From Phycisphaerales bacterium (GTDB lineage Bacteria; Planctomycetota; Phycisphaerae; Phycisphaerales; UBA1924), in contig JADLGW010000030.1 in NCBI GenBank assembly GCA_020849105.1, positions 98,287-162,286 on the forward strand: a stretch of 64,000 nt of DNA. The letters run 5' to 3'. Shown in pieces: positions 17,892 to 26,433 of this stretch. Made by a program: the position numbers and the translations under genes. Position 1 is the stretch's first letter, and each line of letters opens with the position of its first letter. The notes under the pieces are model-generated. The model saw nothing but the letters and a program-made list of their open reading frames with translations. It was not told the origin of the DNA and did no database searches.

Positions 17892-17958
17892 AACGAAGGG
17901 CCGCCGAGGGCCGCGGAAAGACCGATCCTTCATGCTCCGCCGCGGCGCCAGCGTTCCA

Positions 17959-20223
17959 CTATCGCTTCCGCCCACCGCTCTGGCGCAGACGCGCCAGTTG
18001 CTTCTGGCGGTCCGCGGCCCTGGCCTGGAGCCGGGCCAGCCACCCGGTGCCGGGCTTCTTCTCCTTCGGGGCCAGCAGGTCGTGCTTGTCGATGTGGGCC
18101 CGGATGTACTTGCTCTCGATGATGCCGAGGGTTGAGTTGCAGATGAAGTACAGGGCCAGGCCGCTGGGCGCCCGGTACATCATCAGGGGGAACAGGATCA
18201 CCATCATCACCTTCATGATCTTCTGGGTCTGCTCCTGCTCCGGGCTCATCGGGGCGGTCTGCGGCGGGGTCAGGTACTTCTGCTGGATGAAGAACACGAC
18301 CGCCAGGAGCAGCGGGAGCAGGTTGATCGCGTCGATGGGGCCGAACACCGGGACCGTGGCGATCACCCGCCCGAAGTGGTAGAAGTGGTCCGGGGCCGAC
18401 AGGTCCCCGAGGAACCAGCCCATGAACCGCGGGTGCCCCGGCGCGACCGTCTGGAACAGCCCGAAGAAGGCCGGCGCCTGGCGCAGTTCCACCGCGAACT
18501 GGAGCATCGCGTAGAGCGCGATCCAGATCGGGGTCTGCAGGAACATCGGCAGGCACCCGAGCGCACCGGTCGGGCTGATGCCCTCCTCGCGCCACAGTTT
18601 GGCCATCTCCTCGCGCTGGCGCTTCGGGTCGTCCTTGAACTTCTCCTGGACCTTCTTCTGCTTCGGGGCCATCCCCTGCATCTGCTTGCCGAACCGGGCC
18701 ATCCGCACCTGCGACCACTTCGTCACCGGGTGCAGGCAGGTCCGCACCAGCAGCACCAGCAGGAGGATCGACAGCGCCCAGTCGTGCACCAGGTAGTCGT
18801 GCAGCACGTGCAGCACCGACAGCAGCGCCCCGGACAGCACCGGGAAGGTGCACCAGCCGCACGCCCCGCCCGAGTTGTACACCACGATCCGCGGCAGGCC
18901 CACGGCCACCATCGACGGGTCGAGCCGGATCTCCGGCTTGGACAGCGGGCCGGCGTACACGCTCACGCTCAGGTCGGCCGCCCCGCCCGCGGGGGCGGTC
19001 ATCACTTCGCTGCGGGTCTGCAGCGCCAACGTCGGGGCGGCCCCGCCCGGGTCCAGCACCACGCTGTAGACAGTCTGCGCCGGGTGCAGGACCTTGTCCG
19101 TCGCGCCCGCCGGCAGCAGCGGGAACACCGCCACGCCGAAGTACCGGTTTGATAGGCCCGTCCACACCAGGTCGTACTGGTTCTTGATGCTGCGATCGTT
19201 GGGCCAGACGGTCGAACCCTCGCGGACGTACTTGGCCGCGTCGGGCGTCCCCAGCACAGTGGCGCGGGCCAGCGTCTCGTACCCCTGGGTCAGCACGAAC
19301 TGGCGCGACGGGTCCACCGCCGGCGGGGCCAGGTACCCGAACTTCACGCGCCGCGCGTCCCCGCCGTAGGTGTTGATGTCCTCCGGCAGGTCGGCCGGCC
19401 CGTACTGCCACCACCGCACCGTCATGGGGCCCGGGGTCAGGTTGTGGACGGCCTGGTGCAGTTCGATCTCGTGCAGGCCCGGCTTGAGCCGGTACAGGCG
19501 CGTCACCCGCGCCACCGCCGCACCGGAAGCGTCCAGGACCTCGGCCTCGAACGACCCGGGAGCAACCTGGCGCCACACATGGGCGGGGCTGTCGGGGTCG
19601 CCCCCCGCTTCCGCTCCGAGCCCGGAGAGGTCCACCGTCGTGCCGTTGATCTCGACCGCCGTCGCTGCCAGCGGTGTCGCGACGGTGTCGTAACTGGTCT
19701 CCAGCAGCGGACGGCCCTGGCTGTCGACCAGCGGGCGGCCCTCGGCATCGCGCCGCAGCCGGGTGTAGGTCCCCCGGTGCTCGTGCTGCAGCACGACCTG
19801 CTCACCGGGCTTGCGCTCGATGGTGTCAAAGTACCGGCTCAGCGTGATCGACTTGACCCCGGCGCCGAAGGGGGAGAACTCGACCAGGGCCGTGGTGTCG
19901 GGGTCGGAGAGGGACCCGACGGGCGAGAAACCGCCCGCCGGACCTTCATAGACCCGGGGCCTGAGCGCACCGAGCGACGGCACCTCCGGCGGCGGGGAGG
20001 GGGACGGCGCGGGGGGCGTCGCGGCCCCGGGCTGGGCGGGGGTCACCGGTGCGGCGGGCCCGGGTGCCGGCGGAGCCGTGCTCCCCGATTGCCCCGGCGC
20101 GGGGGCGGGGGGAGTCGCCTGCGAACCGGTATTGCGCATCACCGAGAACGCGACACCGATCCCCGCGATCAGGACGACCAGCGGGAGCACGATGCGCAGG
20201 ACCGGATGCTTGGGCTGGGGCAT
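17959..20223 (-). CDS. yidC: Membrane protein insertase YidC
   Basis: Inserts and folds inner-membrane proteins, alone or with SecYEG. An N-terminal helix (VLRIVLPLVVLIAGIGVAF) is followed by a Pro/Ala/Gly-rich linker (residues about 35-95), a large periplasmic beta domain (about 100-430), and the conserved five-helix 60KD_IMP core (about 455-720), including GALGCLPMFLQTPIWIALY and YFICNSTLGIIES. A basic C-terminal tail fits ribosome contact. Length 754 is longer than E. coli YidC (548), due mainly to linker and periplasmic domain. The Cys-containing motif GGACGWCTFP before the core is unusual. ATG 20223 lies 12 nt after a TATCCT box. Confidence 0.95.
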   Translation of the reverse strand: MPQPKHPVLRIVLPLVVLIAGIGVAFSVMRNTGSQATPPAPAPGQSGSTAPPAPGPAAPVTPAQPGAATPPAPSPSPPPEVPSLGALRPRVYEGPAGGFSPVGSLSDPDTTALVEFSPFGAGVKSITLSRYFDTIERKPGEQVVLQHEHRGTYTRLRRDAEGRPLVDSQGRPLLETSYDTVATPLAATAVEINGTTVDLSGLGAEAGGDPDSPAHVWRQVAPGSFEAEVLDASGAAVARVTRLYRLKPGLHEIELHQAVHNLTPGPMTVRWWQYGPADLPEDINTYGGDARRVKFGYLAPPAVDPSRQFVLTQGYETLARATVLGTPDAAKYVREGSTVWPNDRSIKNQYDLVWTGLSNRYFGVAVFPLLPAGATDKVLHPAQTVYSVVLDPGGAAPTLALQTRSEVMTAPAGGAADLSVSVYAGPLSKPEIRLDPSMVAVGLPRIVVYNSGGACGWCTFPVLSGALLSVLHVLHDYLVHDWALSILLLVLLVRTCLHPVTKWSQVRMARFGKQMQGMAPKQKKVQEKFKDDPKRQREEMAKLWREEGISPTGALGCLPMFLQTPIWIALYAMLQFAVELRQAPAFFGLFQTVAPGHPRFMGWFLGDLSAPDHFYHFGRVIATVPVFGPIDAINLLPLLLAVVFFIQQKYLTPPQTAPMSPEQEQTQKIMKVMMVILFPLMMYRAPSGLALYFICNSTLGIIESKYIRAHIDKHDLLAPKEKKPGTGWLARLQARAADRQKQLARLRQSGGRKR

Positions 20224-20235
20224 GGGAAGGGCGGA

Positions 20236-20241
20236 AGGATA
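20236..20241 (-). promoter_or_regulatory. -10 box of yidC, near-leaderless
   Basis: TATCCT on the minus strand ends 12 nt before the ATG of yidC; the spacer TCCGCCCTTCCC has no ribosome binding site. Confidence 0.4.
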
Positions 20242-20316
20242 GTCGAACGGGCCCCGAGCGTGACCGGGCTTCAGCCTTGAACACTCGGAACCCCGTCGCT
20301 CACGCAGCGGGGTCGT

Positions 20317-21093
20317 TCACCGGCCCTCGAACAGCCGTTCACCCAGCCAGGGTGAGAGTTGCGGGATGGCCTTGATCTTCGCGGCCACCGCCGCGACGTC
20401 GTACGCGATGCGGATGAACTCCACCCGGTCCGTGTGCAGGAGGACGTAACTGGCCCGCGGGTCCATGTCCCGCGGCTGGCCGACGGAGCCGACGTTCACG
20501 ACCGCCTTCTCATCCGCCTGCCAGCGGTAGACGGCCTCACCCAGTTCGGCCGGCGGGTAGAAGTCCGGCTCGTCGGTGAAGACCCCGGGGACGTGGGTGT
20601 GCCCGACCAGGCACAGTTTCTCGACGCGGTCGAAGATCGACTGCATCTTGTCCGGAGCGCCCATGGCGTCGTCGGGGAAGATGTACTCGTTGATCGGTCG
20701 GCGCGGCGAGCCGTGGACGGCCAGCATCGCGGGTGAACCGTTGACGGCGGGCTCGGCGATCCGCACGCGCAGGCTGTGCAGGAAGTCGTAACGGGCCGCC
20801 CGGAGCGCCGCGTTCTCCTCCTTCTCGAACTGGTCCCGGGTCCAGTACGCGCTGCCCTCGGCGGAGGCGTTGAAGTTGGTGGGTTCATAGAGGACGGCGA
20901 AGTCGTGATTGCCCATGAGCGACCAGGCGCACGTCTCGCGCACCAGGTCCACGCACACCAGGGGTTCGGGCCCGTACCCGACGATGTCGCCCAGGCAGAC
21001 GATCCGCTGGATGCCGCGTCCGGCGATGTCGGCGAGCACCGCCTTCAGCGCGTCCGCGTTGCCGTGGATGTCGGAAATGACGGCGGTCGCCAC
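20317..21093 (-). CDS. Metallophosphoesterase, YfcE/MJ0936-like fold
   Basis: Calcineurin-like phosphoesterase with a dinuclear metal site: SDIHGN, GDIVGYGP, GNHD and GHTHVPG are all present in order, and a further His (AVHGSPRRP) completes the ligands. The substrate cannot be read from sequence; relatives of this size (258 aa) act on phosphodiesters or phosphoproteins. The start is a GTG at 21093 with GAAGGAGA at good spacing and a TACGAT -10-like box further upstream. It precedes yidC on the same strand with a 93-nt gap. Confidence 0.88.
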   Translation of the reverse strand: MATAVISDIHGNADALKAVLADIAGRGIQRIVCLGDIVGYGPEPLVCVDLVRETCAWSLMGNHDFAVLYEPTNFNASAEGSAYWTRDQFEKEENAALRAARYDFLHSLRVRIAEPAVNGSPAMLAVHGSPRRPINEYIFPDDAMGAPDKMQSIFDRVEKLCLVGHTHVPGVFTDEPDFYPPAELGEAVYRWQADEKAVVNVGSVGQPRDMDPRASYVLLHTDRVEFIRIAYDVAAVAAKIKAIPQLSPWLGERLFEGR

Positions 21094-21165
21094 ACGGTCT
21101 CCTTCGGGACCGGGATCGTAGCCTTTCGTGGGCGTGGTTTGGCCGCCCGCGCCCGCGGCAGCAAC

Positions 21166-21193
21166 GAAAAACCCCGGCCGCGGGGCCGGGGTT
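21166..21193 (-). terminator. Rho-independent terminator after the secreted protease gene
   Basis: On the minus strand AACCCCGGCC pairs with GGCCGGGGTT around a 4-nt loop, followed by TTTTTCG. It lies about 30 nt past the stop of the gene ending at 21221 and isolates it from the downstream phosphoesterase gene. Confidence 0.85.
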
Positions 21194-21220
21194 GGGGGTC
21201 TTCTGCCGGGGCCGGCCCGG

Positions 21221-23911
21221 TTACGGGCAGCCGAGGGCGAACTTCGTGGTGAAGCAGCCGAAGTCGGCCAGGTTCCGCGTGCCGTCCCCGTTGCAGTCGG
21301 CGTAGGGGTCGCCGGTGGCGAACTTCGTCTGGAAGCAGCCGAAGTCGGCCAGGTTCAGCACGCCATCGCCGTTGCAGTCCGCGTAGCACTGCGAGGTGCA
21401 GGTGTACGCCACGACCTTGAAGGCGTCGATGCCGGCCTCCACGTCCCAGGTGTTGGGGTCATCGGAGACGCTGAAGCGCACCCGCATGGCGCTGGTCAGG
21501 GGCAGGACGTTGGTGACCTGGAACTCCTTGTGCACCCAGGCCTTGGGCGGATCGGCCGCCGGGAACTCCAGCGTCGACCAGTTGAGCCCGTCATTGGCGG
21601 AGATCTGGACCACCAGGACGCGGTAGTTGGTGTTGGGCGGCGCGGGGGCCAGGGTCTCGAACCACCGGTCATAACTGAGCGTCGCGCTGTCGTACCCGCT
21701 CAGGTCCATGGCCGACGTTGTCAGGACCGTTGTCCCGCCGTCGACGTCCTGGTTCGGTGCCAGTCCCGTGACCCAGCACTGGCCCGAGCCGTCCCCGTCC
21801 GTGGGGGGTGAATACTGGGTGTTCGGCGTGGAGGGCACGCCACGCTGCCACGCCCCGGCGGCGAGCCCGGTGCTGTTGGTCACAGTCCAGCCCGGATCGG
21901 TCTCGAAGTTGAAGTTGGCCGCGATCGTCGATCCCACGGCGCTCACGGCGTGGAACTTGGTGGCCGGCGCGCCCTGGGGGTCGCGGACGGTCGCGCCGCT
22001 GGCGGCCTGCGCGGTGAAGTAGTAGTCCACGGTGTCGGTGCACTGGGTTGCGGGGATCGTCGCCTCGTAGTGGTTCGGCGTGACCTCCGTCATCGGGTTG
22101 GTCACGATCGACCCGCCGTTGATGCTGTAACTGATGGTGCCGGTGCCGGGCACAGGGGTGCTGGCGACGCCGACCAGGTTCACCTGGATCACGGTCGGCT
22201 GGTTGGACGTGATGATCTCCGGGTGGCCGTTGGGATACTGGAACTCGAACGGCGTGAGGGGCGGGCAGGGCAGGTTGCGGGTGGCCGATGCCGCGCAGAT
22301 GTCGGCGTAGTTCGGCGTGCCGTTGGTCAGGTTGCCGTCCGTGTCGTCGACGGTGAGGACCTCGATGATGCTCGCCGGGTGCAGGGAGTTGCTGCCGCTG
22401 CCGCCGGTGGTCATCTGCGACCAGGCGACCTGCAGTTCCTGGGCGTTCGACCACCCGGGCTGGGTGCCGTAGGAGGCCTTGAAGTTCTGGAGCACCCGGT
22501 ACCAGAACGCGCCCTCAACCTCGCCGCAGTCGTGGAACTCACCGTTGCAGGGGTAGGAGCGGGTGTTGTTGATGAGGTCGCGGATCGGCTGGCCGTTCTG
22601 GAAGAACGTGTCGGCGATGATGCCCGTGTCGTACAGCATGACGGCGCTGGTGTCGCCGAAGCCCTCGCCGAAGGCGCCCTGGGAGAGCCCGAGGGTGTTG
22701 ACCACGTAGTGGCCGTACTCGTGGGCGATGACGCTGCTGTACGCGGAGTTGTTGCACCCGCCGCCCACGTTGAAAAAGTTGATCGAGTCGTCGGAACTGA
22801 AGTAGTAGGCGTTGCAGGTGCCCGAAACCCCGGTGTTGCCGTGGATGGCCGGCAGGGAGAAACTCGGGGCCCGGTCCGTGTAGTAGTCGTGGATCAACTG
22901 CCCGTGGATCAGCACGTTGGCCTGAGCCGTCGTCTGGCTGTTGGTCCCGCCGGGAACCGCGTTGAACAGCGGGCTCGCGGGCACGCCGGGGACGGTGCCG
23001 GGAAGGCTGACCTGGATGGTCGCCGTGCCCGTGGGGAAGACCTGCACCCAGCGCCCGTCCTGGGCGCTTGAGGTCAGCGTCACCGGGGCCGTCCCCGCGT
23101 TGGGGATCGTGAAGTTGCCGCTGGTGTTGCTGTAGGCCGAGTTCCCGCCCGTCACCTTCATCAGCGCCTGGGACACCGCGATCGCGACCGGGACGTTCGT
23201 CGCGATGTCGGGCTTCAGGCCGGGCGTCGCCATCGCCTTCACCGTGCCGGTCACGTCGTCGTTGTACACCTCCGACCGCGCCCGGAGCAGCAGCCCGGTG
23301 GTCATGTCCACGAAGAACGTGAACCCGCGCCCGGGGCGCCAGCCCTCGAACCTCCAGACCCGCGTGCCCACGCCCGCGTCGTCCTGGTACACGGCCGCGA
23401 CCGGCGCCGTCCAGGTCGTCAGGTCCGCGTACTGCGGGTTCCGCTTGATCGCCCCGGCCACCTGGGCGCCGGTGAAGAACGCATCCCCGAACCCGCCCGC
23501 CGGAACCCGGGCGAAGGTGCCGGCCGCGTACACAACCCGGGGGACCGGCTGGTTCAGGACCATCAGGCGGCCGACGCCGTGCTCAACCGGCATGCCGCTG
23601 ATCGACTGCGTGTACTGGTACACGGTGAACCGGCCGTTCTGCACGGTGGTGATGCCCGTGAGGTTCAGTTCCAGGGCCCCGACGCCGAACGCGGCGGCGT
23701 GGGCCGACCAGAACTGCGTGGCCGCCTGGTCGGGGGTCATGCCCATCGTCATGGGCACACCGTAGAGCACCCGCACCCGCGAGCCCTCCATGTAGGCCCG
23801 GGCGCCGGGATACACGTTCTGGAGATCGTGAACCCCCGGGGGCGGGGCGACGTCGGCGGCCGCGCCTGCCGCAAAGGCGAGCAGGGCCGCTGCGATCCAT
23901 CTACGCGACAT
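21221..23911 (-). CDS. Secreted HEXXH metalloprotease (fungalysin-like) with GC-type dockerin tail
   Basis: An 896-residue exported protein. It starts with a signal peptide (RRWIAAALLAFAAGAAA) and a propeptide-like region (about 30-230). The catalytic zinc site HEYGH is at residues 397-401 and GEGFGD offers Glu416 as third ligand, the layout of M36/M4-type gluzincins. Beta-rich accessory domains follow (about 550-840). The last 55 residues hold two dockerin-like Ca loops (DCNGDGVLNLADFGCF and DCNGDGTRNLADFGCF) and end FALGCP, presumably an anchoring or export tag. ATG 23911 has AAGGAAGA ahead; a further upstream in-frame start lacks support. A terminator follows. Confidence 0.88.
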   Translation of the reverse strand: MSRRWIAAALLAFAAGAAADVAPPPGVHDLQNVYPGARAYMEGSRVRVLYGVPMTMGMTPDQAATQFWSAHAAAFGVGALELNLTGITTVQNGRFTVYQYTQSISGMPVEHGVGRLMVLNQPVPRVVYAAGTFARVPAGGFGDAFFTGAQVAGAIKRNPQYADLTTWTAPVAAVYQDDAGVGTRVWRFEGWRPGRGFTFFVDMTTGLLLRARSEVYNDDVTGTVKAMATPGLKPDIATNVPVAIAVSQALMKVTGGNSAYSNTSGNFTIPNAGTAPVTLTSSAQDGRWVQVFPTGTATIQVSLPGTVPGVPASPLFNAVPGGTNSQTTAQANVLIHGQLIHDYYTDRAPSFSLPAIHGNTGVSGTCNAYYFSSDDSINFFNVGGGCNNSAYSSVIAHEYGHYVVNTLGLSQGAFGEGFGDTSAVMLYDTGIIADTFFQNGQPIRDLINNTRSYPCNGEFHDCGEVEGAFWYRVLQNFKASYGTQPGWSNAQELQVAWSQMTTGGSGSNSLHPASIIEVLTVDDTDGNLTNGTPNYADICAASATRNLPCPPLTPFEFQYPNGHPEIITSNQPTVIQVNLVGVASTPVPGTGTISYSINGGSIVTNPMTEVTPNHYEATIPATQCTDTVDYYFTAQAASGATVRDPQGAPATKFHAVSAVGSTIAANFNFETDPGWTVTNSTGLAAGAWQRGVPSTPNTQYSPPTDGDGSGQCWVTGLAPNQDVDGGTTVLTTSAMDLSGYDSATLSYDRWFETLAPAPPNTNYRVLVVQISANDGLNWSTLEFPAADPPKAWVHKEFQVTNVLPLTSAMRVRFSVSDDPNTWDVEAGIDAFKVVAYTCTSQCYADCNGDGVLNLADFGCFQTKFATGDPYADCNGDGTRNLADFGCFTTKFALGCP

Positions 23912-23966
23912 GAGTCTCTTCCTTGTGTTACGGGGATGGGGCACGTTGCACCCCAACGAGGTGAGG

Positions 23967-23972
23967 AGTGTA
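23967..23972 (-). promoter_or_regulatory. -10 box of the secreted protease gene
   Basis: TACACT on the minus strand, about 55 nt before the ATG at 23911, preceded by TG. A leader with an AAGGAAGA ribosome site follows, in contrast to the leaderless housekeeping genes. Confidence 0.4.
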
Positions 23973-24066
23973 CAGCGAAATCATGGATTGGGGAAGCGAA
24001 TTGTCTTGCGGATTCCGTGCCGACCGGTGGGTCAACCCGGCCGAGGGTGGCCCTCCGAACAGGTGG

Positions 24067-24267
24067 CTACCGATCCCGCCGCATCCGGTGCATCCAGCGC
24101 CCGTACTCCAGCACGGAGCGGACCAGTTCACGCCGGGGCGGGTGGCCGCGTCCGAAGGCCGTGTGCAGCCGCCACTGCCAGTAGGGGCCCCGGAAGCGGA
24201 AGCGGGTCAGGACGCCCAGGCGTGCGAGTTGGTAGAGGCCGCCGAGGGTGTCGAGGAGCCGGCGCAA
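24067..24267 (-). CDS. Small basic protein, 66 aa
   Basis: Not assigned to a named family. The sequence is Arg/aromatic rich (LGVLTRFRFRGPYWQWRLHT) and begins with a possible amphipathic helix; no Cys. The start is TTG at 24267, 4 nt after the stop of the upstream epimerase gene, so translation would be coupled to it. Coding is supported by tight spacing and a biased, non-repetitive composition; without a database comparison it remains tentative. If real it probably acts with the nucleotide-sugar enzyme. Confidence 0.5.
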   Translation of the reverse strand: MRRLLDTLGGLYQLARLGVLTRFRFRGPYWQWRLHTAFGRGHPPRRELVRSVLEYGRWMHRMRRDR

Positions 24268-24271
24268 AGGG

Positions 24272-25315
24272 TTACGCCCGTCCGGTGCCGGCCAGCGACT
24301 GGCGGTACCAGGCCATGGTCTCTTCCAGGCCCTTCTCGATGGGGACCAGCGGGGTGTAGCCGATCAGGTCGCGGGCCCGTGTCAGGTCCGCCAGCGAGTG
24401 CTTCACGTCGCCGGCCCGTTCCGGCTTGAAGACGACCTGGGGGGCGGCGATGTCGCCGGCGGCGCTGGAGTCCTTGGCAACGATCTGCGCCATCATCTCC
24501 GCCAGTTCCAGCAGGTTGACCCGCCGCCCCGTCCCGACGTTCACGACCTCCCCGGCCAGGGGTTTGTCGCTCATCCCGGCCAGGAGCATGGCGAACACCG
24601 CGTTGGCGACGTTGGTGAAGTCCCGCGACTGCCGCCCGTCGCCGAAGACCACCGGCGGCTCGCCCTGGAGCAGCGCCTTGGCGAAGGCGGCGATGACCGC
24701 GGCATAGGCGGAATCGGCGGACTGGCGCGGGCCGAAGATGTTGAAGAAGCGGAGGCTGATCGTGCTGAGCCCGTAGGACTTGGCCCACGCGAGCATCACC
24801 GCCTCCCCCGCGAGTTTCGAGGCGGCGTAGGGGGACATGGGACGTGGCAGCATCGACTCGAGTTTGGGCACCGTCGGGTCGTCGCCGTAGGCGGAACTGG
24901 ACGCGGCGAAGACGACCCGGGCGGCGCGGACCCGCCGGGCGTGCTCCAGCACCCGGACGGTGCCCGTTGCATTGACGGACCAGTTGCGCTGGGGCTCCGC
25001 CACGGACTGCGGCACGGAGCCCAGTGCGGCCAGGTGGAAGACGGTCCGGCAGCCCTCGACCGCTTCCGCCAGGGCGTCGTCGTCAAGGATGGAGCCCTGC
25101 ACGAAGCGGACGCGGTCCGGCTCCAGGTCGATCAGTTCCGCCAGGTGCGTGACGGTCGAGTTGGACAGGTCGTCGATGACCGTGATGGCGGCCCCGAGGG
25201 CCAGGAGCGTGTCCACCAGGTGGCCGCCGATGAAGCCGGCCCCGCCCGTGACGCACACATTCCGACCCTCGTAGGCGGGGCGCAGACGGACCACGGTGTC
25301 GGCCGGGAGTTTCAT
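24272..25315 (-). CDS. NAD-dependent sugar-nucleotide epimerase/dehydratase
   Basis: Extended SDR enzyme acting on UDP-sugars, probably a 4-epimerase (GalE/WbpP-like). The cofactor motif is TGGAGFIGGHL near residue 20; the active site shows ASSSAYG and YAASK (catalytic Tyr and Lys); RFFNIFGPRQ and GDGRQSRDF are typical substrate-side motifs of WbpP-like proteins. Length 347 is normal. The ATG at 25315 lies 9 nt after TAGAAT, which is embedded in a perfect 10-bp palindrome. A small gene follows 4 nt downstream. Likely role: precursors for exopolysaccharide or glycoprotein sugars. Confidence 0.9.
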   Translation of the reverse strand: MKLPADTVVRLRPAYEGRNVCVTGGAGFIGGHLVDTLLALGAAITVIDDLSNSTVTHLAELIDLEPDRVRFVQGSILDDDALAEAVEGCRTVFHLAALGSVPQSVAEPQRNWSVNATGTVRVLEHARRVRAARVVFAASSSAYGDDPTVPKLESMLPRPMSPYAASKLAGEAVMLAWAKSYGLSTISLRFFNIFGPRQSADSAYAAVIAAFAKALLQGEPPVVFGDGRQSRDFTNVANAVFAMLLAGMSDKPLAGEVVNVGTGRRVNLLELAEMMAQIVAKDSSAAGDIAAPQVVFKPERAGDVKHSLADLTRARDLIGYTPLVPIEKGLEETMAWYRQSLAGTGRA

Positions 25316-25318
25316 GGC

Positions 25319-25344
25319 CGCGTGATTCTACAGGGAATCACGCG
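25319..25344. promoter_or_regulatory. Operator-like palindrome over the -10 box of the epimerase gene
   Basis: Perfect 10-bp inverted repeat CGCGTGATTC (25319-25328) and GAATCACGCG (25335-25344) with a 6-nt spacer. On the minus strand TAGAAT (25330-25325) ends 9 nt before the epimerase ATG, so the palindrome covers the presumed -10 region and start of transcription. It could be a repressor site or form a hairpin at the 5' end of the mRNA. Confidence 0.5.
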
Positions 25345-25363
25345 GGGCACAAGCGCCCGCGGG

Positions 25364-26362
25364 TCACGGGCACCCCGGCTGGCCCGTACACGCCTCCGGC
25401 CCGCCGAAGTCCCGCCCGTCCAGGAAGCCGCGGGTCCAGCGGAAACGGCCGATGATCGTGCCGGAGCCGCCGGGCTCCCACGGGGTAGGCTCGTACTGAA
25501 ACAGAGTCGGGTCAGGGCTTGCCGGATTGTTCGGCTGCCACCCCGGGTTGCTCTCCCTCGCGGCCTTCACGGGCACGCCGCCGTCGGTGAACAGCAGCGG
25601 CAGGCGGGACTGGTCGTGCGTGCAGTACGGCTGGTTCGTCCCGAAGTGCCGGGCGTTCGAGTCGCTTACGAACACCTTGTGGGCGGGAAAGTCCACGTCG
25701 GAAAGCAACTTGGCTCCGAGCCGCGCGGCGCCGGGAACGTAGTACAGGTTGTGCCGACCCGCCGGGGTCACGCGGTTGGGCACGGATGACTTGTCGTAGA
25801 ACGCGGTTGGGACGATGAAACTCGCGCTGTAAGGCCAACGCTTTGCGTTCGGATCGCCCGGCACGTTGGGAGGGGCGGGGTGATAGAGCCCTTGATCGAA
25901 CCCGTGCGGGTCGCGGGACCATTTCAGGCGGTGCTCATCCGCCGCGGAGATGAACGTCTCGTCGGGCACGCGCCCTGTGTAGTCCAGGAGCGGCACATGT
26001 GAGTAGTTGATGTGAAAGGTCACGAGGTAGAACAGCGAGATGTCCATGCGACCTGCCCGCCGGCGGAGGATGTCCACCATCTGATTCGCGACGGCCTGCC
26101 CGTCGTTCGTCGCGTTGTTGAGGTCCGGCCACTGGCTGTGGCTCTCCCCGGCGCGCCAACTGAACGTCCAGAACTGGTCCGCGTTGTCGGCGGCGTATTG
26201 GCAGGTGAGAGAGCCGATGGACCGGAGTTTGCCGATGTCCTCGCCCAGGCGCCCGGCGCGCCGGGTCTCGGCGCCGAACACGAGCAGCAGGGCGGCGACC
26301 AGCGACGCGACCACGCTCAGCGCGGCCAACTCCACGAGCGCGAAGCCGTGACGGGTCTTCAT
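25364..26362 (-). CDS. Prepilin-like protein, copy 1 of a tandem trio
   Basis: Class III type IV pilin-like signal: MKTRHG^FALVELAAL, with Gly at -1 and Glu at +5, followed by one hydrophobic helix (VVASLVAALLLVFG). This is the substrate type of prepilin peptidase; the family is exported or assembled by type II secretion/type IV pilus machinery. The helix starts FALVELAAL where canonical pseudopilins have FTLIELLVV. The exposed body (about 300 residues) contains GRLGEDIGKLRSIG and ends with RFRWTRGFLDGRDFGG and ACTGQPGCP. Length 332. A TACACT box (26422-26427) and purine-rich leader precede it. Exact role unknown. Confidence 0.8.
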   Translation of the reverse strand: MKTRHGFALVELAALSVVASLVAALLLVFGAETRRAGRLGEDIGKLRSIGSLTCQYAADNADQFWTFSWRAGESHSQWPDLNNATNDGQAVANQMVDILRRRAGRMDISLFYLVTFHINYSHVPLLDYTGRVPDETFISAADEHRLKWSRDPHGFDQGLYHPAPPNVPGDPNAKRWPYSASFIVPTAFYDKSSVPNRVTPAGRHNLYYVPGAARLGAKLLSDVDFPAHKVFVSDSNARHFGTNQPYCTHDQSRLPLLFTDGGVPVKAARESNPGWQPNNPASPDPTLFQYEPTPWEPGGSGTIIGRFRWTRGFLDGRDFGGPEACTGQPGCP

Positions 26363-26421
26363 GGTTGCCTCCACCCGATTCTCGCGGGCTCGACCGCACG
26401 CCCGGAACCGGGCGGCGCGCA

Positions 26422-26427
26422 AGTGTA
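26422..26427 (-). promoter_or_regulatory. -10 box of prepilin-like copy 1
   Basis: TACACT on the minus strand about 60 nt before ATG 26362. The flanking bases (GGCGCGG before it) are shared with the promoter of the next copy. Confidence 0.4.
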
Positions 26428-26433
26428 CCGCGC

